Assembly: GCF_030767025.1 (NCBI RefSeq)
Contig: NZ_JASITE010000013.1
Coordinates: forward strand, 124,001-188,000
Direction: 5' to 3'
Length of the DNA: 64,000 nt
Source of the DNA: Nocardia sp. CC227C
GTDB lineage: Bacteria; Actinomycetota; Actinomycetes; Mycobacteriales; Mycobacteriaceae
Below the pieces are notes generated by a model that saw nothing but the letters and a program-made list of their open reading frames with translations, was not told the origin of the DNA and ran no database searches. The first letter of the stretch is position 1, and each line of letters opens with the position of its first letter. A program made the position numbers and the translations under genes. Positions 8,775-16,896 of the stretch are shown piece by piece.

Positions 8775-9977
8775 TCAGTTCGTGCTGAGGATCAGGCCGG
8801 ATGTCGGCACGCCGGTGCCTGCGGTGACGATGATGTTCCGCAATCCGTCGACCTGGTTGACGGAGGTGCCGCGGATTTGGCGGACGCCTTCGGCTATGCC
8901 GTTCATGCCGTGGATGTAGGCCTCGCCGAGTTGGCCGCCGTGGGTGTTGAGGGGGAGGCGGCCGCCGATTTCTATGGCTCCGTCGGCGATGAAGTCCTTG
9001 GCCTCGCCGCGGGGGCAGAAGCCGAGTTCTTCGAGTTGCATGAGGACGAAGGGGGTGAAGTGGTCGTAGAGGATGGCGGCTTGCATATCGGCGGGGGTGA
9101 GGCCGCTCTGGGACCAGAGTTGGTCGCCTACCAGGCCCATTTCGGGGAGGCCGGTCAGGGCGTCGCGGTAGTAGCTGGTCATGACGTACTGGTCCGCGCC
9201 GGAACCCTGTGCGGCGCCGAGGATTACGGCGGGTTTGTTGGGGAGGTCGCGGGCACGCTCGGCGCTGGTGACGACCAGGGCCACGCCGCCGTCGGTTTCC
9301 TGGCAGCAGTCCAGCAGGTGGAGGGGTTCTGCGATCCAGCGGGAGGACTGGTGGTCCTCCAGGGTGATCGGCTTGCCGTAGAAGTGGGCGGCGGGGTTGA
9401 CCGCCGCGTGTTTGCGGTCGGCGACGGCGACGCGGCCGAAATCCGCGCTGGTCGCACCGTAGACGTGCATGTAGCGGCGGGCCACCATCGCCACCTGGGC
9501 GGCGGGGGTGCCGAGACCGTGGGTGTAGGAGAAGGCGTTGTCCACGCCCGAGGAGGACGGGTTACCGGTGGCGAGGTGAGTGGCGAACTGGCCGAAGCGA
9601 TTTCCGGAGCGCTCGTTGAAGGCGCGGTAAGCCACCACCACATCCGCGACACCGGTCGCCACCGCCATGGCGGCCTGCTGCACGGTGGCCGCGGCCGCAC
9701 CGCCGCCGAACGGGATGTTGCTGAAGAACTTCAGGCTTCCGATCCCGGCCGCACGCGCCACGGCGGCCTGGGTGTTGGTGTCCATGGTGAAGGTGGTCAG
9801 GCCGTCCACATCCGCCGGAGTCAGCCCGGCGTCCGCCAGCGCCGCCGTGACCGCCTCGGCGGCCAAGCGCAGTTCGCTGCGCCCGGATTCCTTGGAGAAA
9901 TCCGTCGCGCCGATGCCGACAACGGCCGCGCGGCCGCTCAGTCCGCCGGTCGCCCGACCACCGCTTGCTGTGGTCAC
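8775..9977 (-). CDS. ltp2: Steroid side-chain retro-aldolase Ltp2 (thiolase-like lipid transfer protein)
   Basis: 400 residues of the thiolase fold (SCP-x-like). The N-terminus AAVVGIGATDFSKESGRSEL and the GGGAAAAT segment are typical of the Ltp group, and the Cys nucleophile of true thiolases is not in the usual place. Known Ltp2 cleaves the 17-hydroxy-pregnene-20-carboxyl-CoA intermediate to androstenedione and propionyl-CoA, as a complex with the DUF35 domain of ChsH2. Both ChsH proteins are encoded just upstream. Its GTG start overlaps the chsH1 stop codon (GTGA). It is the last gene of the operon. Confidence 0.85.
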   Translation of the reverse strand: MTTASGGRATGGLSGRAAVVGIGATDFSKESGRSELRLAAEAVTAALADAGLTPADVDGLTTFTMDTNTQAAVARAAGIGSLKFFSNIPFGGGAAAATVQQAAMAVATGVADVVVAYRAFNERSGNRFGQFATHLATGNPSSSGVDNAFSYTHGLGTPAAQVAMVARRYMHVYGATSADFGRVAVADRKHAAVNPAAHFYGKPITLEDHQSSRWIAEPLHLLDCCQETDGGVALVVTSAERARDLPNKPAVILGAAQGSGADQYVMTSYYRDALTGLPEMGLVGDQLWSQSGLTPADMQAAILYDHFTPFVLMQLEELGFCPRGEAKDFIADGAIEIGGRLPLNTHGGQLGEAYIHGMNGIAEGVRQIRGTSVNQVDGLRNIIVTAGTGVPTSGLILSTN

Positions 9978-10393
9978 TTGGCTGCCTCCTGTAGCGAGAT
10001 GACGGCCTTCGCCGTGATGTGGTCGCCGAGACTGTCACGGCCGACGACCTCGATGGTGATCTCATCGCCCTCGACGGCGGTCACGGTGCCGGTCAGGGTC
10101 AGGGTGTCGTTCGCGTAGAGCGGCACGCCCAGACGCAGCGCGATGGACTTCACCCTGGCGCGCGGTCCGGCCCAGTCGGTGACGAAGCGCTGCACCAGCC
10201 CGGTGTCGGTGAGGATATTGACGAAGATGTCCTTGGAACCGCGCTCGACCGCCTTGTCGCGGTCGTGGTGCACATCCTGGAAATCCCGGGTGGCCAGCGC
10301 CGAGCTGACCACGAAGGTGGGGTCGGCGTGAATCACCAACTCGGGCAGCGAGGTTCCGACCCGCACGGTGGCGGGTTCCACGGCGGAGGTCAT
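9974..10393 (-). CDS. chsH1: Steroid enoyl-CoA hydratase subunit ChsH1 (MaoC-like)
   Basis: 139 residues from the ATG at 10393, which overlaps the chsH2 stop codon (ATGA). The hot-dog fold carries the MaoC active-site pattern DFQDVHHDRDKAVERG, where Asp and His are the hydratase catalytic pair. In characterised actinobacteria ChsH1 pairs with ChsH2, which lacks catalytic residues, to hydrate the 17(20)-double bond of the C22 steroid-CoA. The small upstream-open frame to 11110 is an artefact of high GC. Order chsH2-chsH1-ltp2 matches Rv3542c-Rv3540c. Confidence 0.87.
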   Translation of the reverse strand: MTSAVEPATVRVGTSLPELVIHADPTFVVSSALATRDFQDVHHDRDKAVERGSKDIFVNILTDTGLVQRFVTDWAGPRARVKSIALRLGVPLYANDTLTLTGTVTAVEGDEITIEVVGRDSLGDHITAKAVISLQEAAK

Positions 10394-11331
10394 TTCACAG
10401 CCTTCCAGTACGGCACGGTGTTGTCGTCGTCGAGCGCCTCGAAACCGACCTCGACCGGCAACCCGACCTCGACCTCGGCGGGCTCGACACCGCGCAGCTC
10501 GCCCAGCATCCGCACCCCCTCCGCCAGCTCGACCAGCGCCACCACGTACGGCAGCGCACGGCCGGGCACCTTCGGCGCGTGATGCACGACGAAGCTGAAC
10601 ACGGTGCCGCGCCCGGAGGCCACCACGTAGTCGGTCTGCTCCGACTTGTCCTTCCACAGCGCCGGAACCGGCGGATGCTGGAGGGTGCCGTCGGGTCGCC
10701 GCTGGATGCGCAGCTCGCCGAGTTTGGTTCCCTCCCAGAAGAATTCGGTGTCCTTGGAGACGGTGGGGCGGACGCGATCGGAGAGATCCCCGGTGGGAGC
10801 GGGTTTCGCCGCCTCCGGCGCGAATTTGAGGACCCGGAACAGCATTTCGGTGACCAGTTCGTCGCCCACGTACCAGCTGGTGCGGTAGGTGGCGAACCAA
10901 CCCTCCCCCAGCCCGGTGCGCTTGGGACCCACCAGCGAATCCAGGGAGCTGCGCACATTCACCTGTTCGCCGACCCGCAGGTAGCGATGGTAGATCTGCT
11001 CGCAGTTGGTGCCGACCACCGAGGTGTAACCGGCGGCGTCCAGCAGGTCGTTGGTGGGGTTCATGGGATCGTCGGCGGGCCGGACGCCGTTGAGGCCCAC
11101 CATGGTCCACACCTGCGCCATGGCGGGCGGCGCGACCACATCGGGATGTCCCGCCTCCCGCGCGGCCTCCACGTCCACGTAGATCGGGTTGGTGTCGCCG
11201 ATGGCCTCCACCCAGTTGTTGATCATCGGCTGATTGACCGGATCGCGGGCCAGGCGCGGCGCGGACGGTCCCGCCGCCTTGATCCGCTCGGCGGCCGCGA
11301 CGATCTCGTCGGCCGTGAAGCTCTGTGACAC
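10390..11331 (-). CDS. chsH2: Steroid enoyl-CoA hydratase subunit ChsH2 (MaoC plus DUF35)
   Basis: 313 residues. The N-terminal half is a MaoC-like hot-dog domain (PMINNWVEAIGDTNPIYVD, APPAMAQVWTM); the C-terminal part from about residue 190 is a DUF35 OB-fold (TDYVVASGRGTVFSFVVHHA, PYVVALVELAEGVRMLGELR) that in homologues docks Ltp2. I chose the GTG at 11331 because AGGAG lies six bases upstream; a GTG at 11355 would place the start inside a duplicated fragment of chsE2. That duplication (see repeat at 11338-11479) supplies the ribosome site and separates this gene from chsE2 by 109 bases. Confidence 0.87.
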   Translation of the reverse strand: MSQSFTADEIVAAAERIKAAGPSAPRLARDPVNQPMINNWVEAIGDTNPIYVDVEAAREAGHPDVVAPPAMAQVWTMVGLNGVRPADDPMNPTNDLLDAAGYTSVVGTNCEQIYHRYLRVGEQVNVRSSLDSLVGPKRTGLGEGWFATYRTSWYVGDELVTEMLFRVLKFAPEAAKPAPTGDLSDRVRPTVSKDTEFFWEGTKLGELRIQRRPDGTLQHPPVPALWKDKSEQTDYVVASGRGTVFSFVVHHAPKVPGRALPYVVALVELAEGVRMLGELRGVEPAEVEVGLPVEVGFEALDDDNTVPYWKAVK

Positions 11332-11337
11332 GGGGTA

Positions 11338-11479
11338 ACTCCTATCGGGGGACACGCGGGAGCCGCAGGCCCATCTGGGCCATCGAACTCAGCCGCGCAT
11401 GACTTCGCCACGGCCGCGAAATGGTGGGCACCGTCGACTCCTATCGGGGGACACGCGGGAGCCGCAGGCCCATCTGGGC
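11338..11479. repeat. 43-bp direct repeat duplicating the 3' end of chsE2
   Basis: Positions 11338-11380 and 11437-11479 are identical over 43 bases, offset 99 bases (33 codons). Similarity fades beyond the perfect block, with an indel near 11386. The copy at 11437 is the real 3' end of chsE2, with its TAG stop at 11441-11443. The copy at 11338 is a vestige ending in the ribosome site of chsH2. The TAG stop overlaps the AGGAG motif in both copies, suggesting the ancestral genes were directly adjacent. Confidence 0.85.
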
Positions 11480-12610
11480 GATCAGCTCGCGCATGACTTC
11501 GTTCACGCCGCCGCCGAAGGTCACCACCAGGTTCTGCTTGGTGCGCCGGTCCAGCCAGGTCAGCAGTTCGGCGGTGGCCGGGTCGGCCGGGTCGCCGAAG
11601 CGGCCGACGATCTCCTCGGCCAGGCGGCCCGCCTCCTGCAGCGCCTCGGTGGAGTACACCTTGGTGGCGGAGGCGTCGGCGATCACATCGCGCGGGTCGG
11701 CGTCGGAGCGTTCCATATTGGACGCCACCTGCCAGTTCAGCAGTTCGTTCAGCCGCACCATGGCGTGCAGGCGGCCCAGGGACCGCCGCACGTCGGTCTC
11801 GCCGAGCACGCCCCGCACCCGCGCCCACTCCCGCACCCGGTCGTAGAGCTGCTCGATCTTGCCGGACGGGCCCAGGCTCACCCGCTCGTGATTGAGCTGG
11901 GTGGTGATGAGCTTCCAGCCGCCGTTCTCCTCGCCGACGGTCATGGCCGCGGGCACGCGCACATTGTCGAAGTAGGTGGCATTGGTGTGGTGCGCGCCGT
12001 CGCAGGTGATGATGGGCGTCCACGAGTAGCCGGGATCCTTGGTGTCCACGATGAGGATCGTGATGCCGCGGTGGCGCGACTCCACCGTGCCGGTGCGCGC
12101 CGCCAACCAGATGTAGTCGGCCTCGTGCGCACCGGTGGTGAAGATCTTCTGCCCGTTGACGATCCAGTCGCCGTCGGCATCGCGCACCGCGCTGGTGCGC
12201 AGCGCGGCCAGGTCGGTGCCCGCCTCCGGCTCGGAGTATCCGATGGCGAAATGGATGTCACCGGACAGGATTCCGGGCAGGAACTTGCGCTTCTGCTCCT
12301 CGGTGCCGAAGGTTTGCAGTGCCGGGCCGACGGTCAGCAGGGTGACCAGCGGCACCGGCACGTCCGCGCGCACGGCTTCGTTGTAGAAGATCTGCTGTTC
12401 CAGCGGCCCGAAGCCCTGGCCGCCGTACTCCTTCGGCCAGCCCACGCCGAGCCGGCCGTCGGAGCCCATCCGACGCACCACCGCGCGGTAGGCGTCGCCG
12501 TGCCGGTTCACCAGCATCTCGGCCTCCTCTTCGGGAGTCACGAGACCGGTGAAGTACGAACGTAGATCGTCGCGCAACCGCCGCTGTTCGGCGGTCAGTT
12601 CGATGTACAT
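11441..12610 (-). CDS. chsE2: Steroid acyl-CoA dehydrogenase subunit ChsE2 (FadE29-like)
   Basis: 389 residues from the ATG at 12610 (MYIELTAEQRRLRDDLRSYF), close to the 387 of FadE29. The FAD/acyl-CoA region IGYSEPEAGTDLAALRTSA and the substrate-side loop NGQKIFTTGAHEADYIWLAART are conserved. In this family ChsE1 and ChsE2 form an alpha2beta2 dehydrogenase that introduces the side-chain double bond in the three-carbon steroid-CoA; each subunit alone lacks a full FAD site. The start overlaps the end of chsE1 by 16 bases. Confidence 0.88.
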   Translation of the reverse strand: MYIELTAEQRRLRDDLRSYFTGLVTPEEEAEMLVNRHGDAYRAVVRRMGSDGRLGVGWPKEYGGQGFGPLEQQIFYNEAVRADVPVPLVTLLTVGPALQTFGTEEQKRKFLPGILSGDIHFAIGYSEPEAGTDLAALRTSAVRDADGDWIVNGQKIFTTGAHEADYIWLAARTGTVESRHRGITILIVDTKDPGYSWTPIITCDGAHHTNATYFDNVRVPAAMTVGEENGGWKLITTQLNHERVSLGPSGKIEQLYDRVREWARVRGVLGETDVRRSLGRLHAMVRLNELLNWQVASNMERSDADPRDVIADASATKVYSTEALQEAGRLAEEIVGRFGDPADPATAELLTWLDRRTKQNLVVTFGGGVNEVMRELIAQMGLRLPRVPR

Positions 12611-13662
12611 CTGGCTCCCAGTCGGTCCAGCCGGAAGGATTCGCCGCCGAGCCAGCGGGCGATGTCCTTGGCCTGTGAGTAGTAGCGGTGCAGCGGGTGG
12701 GTCACGTCGACCCCGATACCGCCGTGCAGGTGATGACACTTCTGCAGCGCCGCGGGCAGTTCCGCGGCCACCGTGTAGGCCAGCACGTCGAGGTCGTCAT
12801 CGGTACGTTCGTTGTGCCCGGCCGAATCGCTTGGCTGCGCCAGCGCCCAATTCGCCGAGGCGGCGGCCGCGTGCAGAGTGCGAGAGACCACGTACACGTC
12901 CGCGATCTGCTGGGCGACGGCCTGGAACTCGGCCAGCGGACGACCGAACTGCTGGCGGGTGCGCACATGTTCGGCGGTCAGCGCGATCACCCCTTTGAGC
13001 AGACCGTCGGCCACCGATCCCAGGCACGCCAGCGCGTGGCGGTGCAGCTCGGCCAGGCCGCCGGGCAGCAGCCGATCGGCCGGTACCGCCACCTCGTCGA
13101 GGACGAGCGTGAACTCCGGCACGCCGTCGGAGGTGGGGTTGGCGGTGCGGGTCAGTCCCGCCGCGTCCCCGTCCACCACCGCGATGCCGTTGTCGGTGGG
13201 GATCAGGATCCAGCGCGCGGTGTCGGCGTAGGGCACCGCCACCTTGCGCCCGGAGACGCGCACGGTGTTCCCGTCCGACACCGCGGTGGTCTCCGGCTGC
13301 ACCGTGAACGGCGCGCCCGGTTCGTTCAGTGCCGCCGTGATGACCGCGCCCTCGGCCACCGCGGGAAACACCTCCCGCGCCAACGCATCCGGCGCTCCCA
13401 CCGCGACCAGCGGCAGCACACCGAAGCCCAGCGTGGTCAGCGCGGGCACCTGCACGGCATCGGTGGCCAGCTCGGTGAGCAGGGCCGACACCTCCAGCAG
13501 CCCCATACCGTCGCCGCCGTACTTCTCCGGCAGCGCGACAGCCAGTAACCCGCTGTCGACCAGAGTGGGCCATAACGCGATATCGCGCGCGCTTTCGCGC
13601 TCCAGCAAACTTACGACAACCTCGGCGACAGCGTCCTGGCTCTCGTCCCGTGTGAAGTCCAA
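12595..13662 (-). CDS. chsE1: Steroid acyl-CoA dehydrogenase subunit ChsE1 (FadE28-like)
   Basis: 355 residues if translation starts at the TTG at 13662 (LDFTRDESQDAVAEVV), which has GGGAG about seven bases upstream and aligns with the usual FadE28 N-terminus. An ATG at 13734 lies within fadE34 and is unlikely. The protein is a shorter acyl-CoA dehydrogenase with QQFGRPLAEFQAVAQQIAD and a C-terminal HHLHGGIGVDVTHPLHRYY, which carries the FAD-binding side of the heteromeric ChsE1/ChsE2 enzyme. It is 28 bases after fadE34, in the same operon. Confidence 0.87.
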   Translation of the reverse strand: MDFTRDESQDAVAEVVVSLLERESARDIALWPTLVDSGLLAVALPEKYGGDGMGLLEVSALLTELATDAVQVPALTTLGFGVLPLVAVGAPDALAREVFPAVAEGAVITAALNEPGAPFTVQPETTAVSDGNTVRVSGRKVAVPYADTARWILIPTDNGIAVVDGDAAGLTRTANPTSDGVPEFTLVLDEVAVPADRLLPGGLAELHRHALACLGSVADGLLKGVIALTAEHVRTRQQFGRPLAEFQAVAQQIADVYVVSRTLHAAAASANWALAQPSDSAGHNERTDDDLDVLAYTVAAELPAALQKCHHLHGGIGVDVTHPLHRYYSQAKDIARWLGGESFRLDRLGARCTSN

Positions 13663-13690
13663 TGCAATGCTCCCGGTTGAGTGTGGCTGG

Positions 13691-15850
13691 CTACTGCGAT
13701 TCGCGAGGCAGCCCGAGAATTCGTTCACCGGCAACGGTCAACAGAATCTGCTCGGTTCCGCCCGCAATGGACAAACAACGCGTGAGCAGGAATTCTTTCA
13801 CCACGTCCGATTCCAGAGCGCCCGGCACGCCAGCCAATTCGACAGCAAATTCGGCGACCGCCTGACGGTGCCGCACACCGACCAGCTTGCGGACGCTCGA
13901 TTGCGGTCCGGGATCGCCGCCACTGAGCAGTTTGTGTGCCGCTCGAGCTTCTAGCAAAGTTCCAGCGACCGATTCTGAAACAAGTCCGCCCAGGCGATCG
14001 GCCACCAATTCCGCGCCCGGCCCGGAGGTCGGCGCGGCGGCGATCACCGCCTCCAATTCCTCGCCGATCCCCTTGCCGCCCATGGCAACCCGTTCGGCCG
14101 ACAAGGTGGAACGGGCGATCTTCCAGCCATTGCCCAGTTGCCCGACCAAGCATTCGTCCGGCACGAAGACGTCATCGAGGAATACCTCGCTGAACTTCGC
14201 CTCGCCGGTGATCTGAACCAGCGGCCGAATTTCCAAGCCCGGACTATTCATTTCCACCAGGAAATAACTGATGCCCTTGTGCTTGGGCGCGGCGGCATCG
14301 GTGCGCGCGAGACAGATTCCCCACGTCGCCTCTTTCGCCAATGAGGTCCACACCTTCTGCCCGCGCAGTTTCCACCCGCCGTCGACCCGTTGGGCCACCG
14401 TGCGCAATGCCGCCAGATCGGAACCGGCCTCCGGTTCGCTGAACAGCTGACACCACACCACCTCGCCGCGCAGGGTGGGGCCGGCGAATCGTTCGATCTG
14501 CTCCGGCGTGCCGTATTGCAGCAGGGTCGGCACGGCCCAGTTGGCAATGGCGATATCGGGCAGTTCGATGCCGGCCTTGCGGATCTGCTCCTCGATCAGC
14601 GAGCGCAGGATCGGCCCCGCGCCGCGCCCGTACGGTCGCGGCCAGTGCGAGGCCAGCAGCCCGGTGTCCGCCAACGCGTTTCGCTGCTCCGCCGGGGGCA
14701 GGGCGGCGATGCCGGAGAGTTCGGCGGCCAGTACCGCCGCCTGCTCCGCGTCGAGACCGACGGCCTCCCGGAGCGGCTCGCCCGCCGCCGCGGCATCCGC
14801 GCCCAGCTCGAGGCCGACCGTGCGGCGCTGCCCCTGGAGCGTCAACTCCGCGACCCGGGCCCGCCAGCGCGCCGAACCGCCCAGCAGTTGCCGCAGCGCG
14901 ACGGCCCGTCGCAAATACAGATGCGCGTCGTGCTCCCAGGTGAAACCGATTCCACCCAGGACCTGAATACAGTCCTTCGCGGTCTCCACCGCGGCGTCCA
15001 GCGAGACCGCCAATGCGATGGCGGCGGCCAACGGCAGTTCCGGACTCCCGGTATCGACCGCGTCGGCGGCGTCGGCGGCCACCGCGCGAATCTGCTCGGC
15101 ACGGCACAGCATCCACGCGCAGATGTGTTTGACCGCTTGGAATTCGCCGATCTTCTTGCCGAATTGCTCACGCACCTTGGCATATTCGGTAGCGGTTTCC
15201 AGGCACCAGCCGGCGATCCCGGCGGCTTCGGCGGCCACCAACACGGCGGCCAGATCGAGTACATTCTCGCGCGGCGAGAAGATCTTCTCCGGCGCGACGG
15301 TCACATTCGCGCAGACGACACGGGCGAGAGGAGTGCTGTGGTCCAGCGGTTCCAGCGGTTCCACCCGCAATCCCGGCGCGTCGGCGTCGAGCAGACACCA
15401 TCGGGTGCGGTCACCGGTACGCACCGGGACCAGCACGGCCGTACCGGGTGCGGCACCGATCACAGCATCCCACTCTCCGGTGAGAGTGAGATCCGTTTCA
15501 CCGGCCGATATCTCGATTTCGCCCCCGAGAGCCACGCCGCACGGCGTATTCTCGTCGAGCGTCTCCCCGGCGACGAGTCCAGCCAATGCCGTGGAGAGAA
15601 CCGGACCGCCGACAAGATCGTGCGCCGCCTGTTCCACCAGGACGGCGAGATCTCCGACCGTTCCGCCCGCACCGCCCGTCGCCTCGGGCACCGCGACCCG
15701 GAATATTCCGAGATCGGCGAGGCGCGACCAGTATTCGCGCCAGTAGTCCGGCGCGCCGGTCCGCATTGTTGCAATTGGGCGCATCGCGGCGGCCCATCCG
15801 CGCATCGACTCCTGGACGGCTTTATGCTCGTCAGTGGTGGCGATGGTCAC
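13691..15850 (-). CDS. fadE34: Two-domain acyl-CoA dehydrogenase FadE34 (ChsE3-like)
   Basis: 719 residues, roughly twice a normal acyl-CoA dehydrogenase, as in FadE34 (711 residues). The N-terminal copy (1-345) ends with CIQVLGGIGFTWEHDAHLYL; the C-terminal copy (350-719) has CQLFSEPEAGSDLAALRT and LRGQKVWTSLAKEATWGI and ends IAGGTEQILLTVAGERILGLP. Known FadE34 dehydrogenates five-carbon side-chain steroid-CoAs. The GTG start at 15850 lies just inside the shared kstR/fadE34 operator region. First gene of the side-chain operon here, whereas in M. tuberculosis it is apart from chsE1-chsE2. Confidence 0.88.
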   Translation of the reverse strand: MTIATTDEHKAVQESMRGWAAAMRPIATMRTGAPDYWREYWSRLADLGIFRVAVPEATGGAGGTVGDLAVLVEQAAHDLVGGPVLSTALAGLVAGETLDENTPCGVALGGEIEISAGETDLTLTGEWDAVIGAAPGTAVLVPVRTGDRTRWCLLDADAPGLRVEPLEPLDHSTPLARVVCANVTVAPEKIFSPRENVLDLAAVLVAAEAAGIAGWCLETATEYAKVREQFGKKIGEFQAVKHICAWMLCRAEQIRAVAADAADAVDTGSPELPLAAAIALAVSLDAAVETAKDCIQVLGGIGFTWEHDAHLYLRRAVALRQLLGGSARWRARVAELTLQGQRRTVGLELGADAAAAGEPLREAVGLDAEQAAVLAAELSGIAALPPAEQRNALADTGLLASHWPRPYGRGAGPILRSLIEEQIRKAGIELPDIAIANWAVPTLLQYGTPEQIERFAGPTLRGEVVWCQLFSEPEAGSDLAALRTVAQRVDGGWKLRGQKVWTSLAKEATWGICLARTDAAAPKHKGISYFLVEMNSPGLEIRPLVQITGEAKFSEVFLDDVFVPDECLVGQLGNGWKIARSTLSAERVAMGGKGIGEELEAVIAAAPTSGPGAELVADRLGGLVSESVAGTLLEARAAHKLLSGGDPGPQSSVRKLVGVRHRQAVAEFAVELAGVPGALESDVVKEFLLTRCLSIAGGTEQILLTVAGERILGLPRESQ

Positions 15851-15885
15851 ACTCCATACCGCCTTTCCGGCGTGACTCCCACACC

Positions 15886-15899
15886 TAGAACATGTTCTA
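15886..15899. promoter_or_regulatory. KstR operator
   Basis: The sequence TAGAACATGTTCTA is a perfect 14-bp palindrome and fits the published KstR core (TNNAACNNGTTNNA). It lies between divergent fadE34 (start 15850) and kstR (start 15973), so one site can repress the side-chain operon and kstR itself until steroid-CoA thioesters bind KstR. Confidence 0.88.
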
Positions 15900-15972
15900 A
15901 TATTCGAGCCGGGCGTAAGTCAAGGCGTCGCCAGGGCGCGGTACGAACTCGTAAGGAAAGGACTTTCAACCG

Positions 15973-16620
15973 ATGGCCAGTCCCTCCCGATCGCAGGCCG
16001 CCGAACCGGCTGCCGCCAGCCGCACCGCGCCGGTGACCACGCTCAGCGAGGACGACCTGAGCTCGGCCGCCCAGCGCGACCGGCGCAAGCGCATCCTCGA
16101 CGCGACCATGGCGCTGGCCTCCAAGGGCGGCTACGACGCGGTCCAGATGCGCGCGGTCGCCGAACGAGCGGACGTCGCCGTCGGCACCCTGTACCGCTAC
16201 TTCCCGTCCAAGGTGCACCTGCTGGTCTCCGCGCTGGCCCGGGAATTCGAGCAGTTCGAGAGCAAGCGCAAGCCGCTGCCGGGCGACACCCCGCAGGAGC
16301 GCATGCACCTCATGCTGCAGCAGGTGACCCGGGCCATGCAGCGCGATCCGCTGCTCACCGAGGCCATGACGCGCGCCTTCATGTTCGCCGACGCCTCCGC
16401 GGCGGCCGAGGTCGACCGGGTCGGCAAGGTGATGGACCGATTCTTCGCCCGCGCCCTGGCCGAGGACACCCCCACCGATCGGCAGCTGGCCATCGCCCGC
16501 GTCATCTCCGATGTGTGGATGTCGAACCTGGTGGCGTGGCTGACGCGACGCGCCTCGGCGACCGATGTGACCGAACGCTTGGAGCTGACGGTCGATCTGC
16601 TCATCGGTGACGGCAAGTAG
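15973..16620 (+). CDS. kstR: TetR-family steroid catabolism repressor KstR
   Basis: 215 residues. The N-terminal tail of about 30 residues is disordered and longer than in M. tuberculosis KstR (199 residues). The TetR HTH runs from RRKRILDATMALASKGGYD to VAVGTLYRYFPSKVHLLVSA (about 38-80). The ligand domain holds the KstR-like AMQRDPLLTEAMTRAFMFAD. KstR represses cholesterol ring and side-chain genes and is released by steroid-CoA intermediates. Divergence from fadE34 with the shared palindrome supports the assignment and autoregulation. Confidence 0.93.
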   Translation: MASPSRSQAAEPAAASRTAPVTTLSEDDLSSAAQRDRRKRILDATMALASKGGYDAVQMRAVAERADVAVGTLYRYFPSKVHLLVSALAREFEQFESKRKPLPGDTPQERMHLMLQQVTRAMQRDPLLTEAMTRAFMFADASAAAEVDRVGKVMDRFFARALAEDTPTDRQLAIARVISDVWMSNLVAWLTRRASATDVTERLELTVDLLIGDGK

Positions 16621-16896
16621 CCCTGACGCCCCCAGCTAATCAATCGCGGCCAGCAACCCGGGTTCGACGGTCCGGCGTGGCATATCTCACCGCCCCGCCG
16701 GACCTTCGCGTTTTCGCAGGTGAAAGCCGCTGCCGCGGAGTAACTCACGGGTAACCCACCGGTGTTCACAGCGCGCGACCGGGACAGTTCGCCCGAATGT
16801 AAACGCCATGTATCACGCCCCCAACATGTGGGCAATCCTCACCCAGTAGAGTTTCTCGCGCCCTGAAATTTCTCCTCCGATCACTAGGTTGGATGC

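Noticed and set aside
8877..10118. 413-codon plus-strand frame opposite ltp2
   Set aside because: Antisense to a recognised thiolase-like gene; Gly/Val/Glu-rich with no motif.
11332..11355. Extended start of chsH2 at the GTG at 11355
   Set aside because: The extra eight codons lie in the duplicated chsE2 fragment, and a good AGGAG serves the GTG at 11331.
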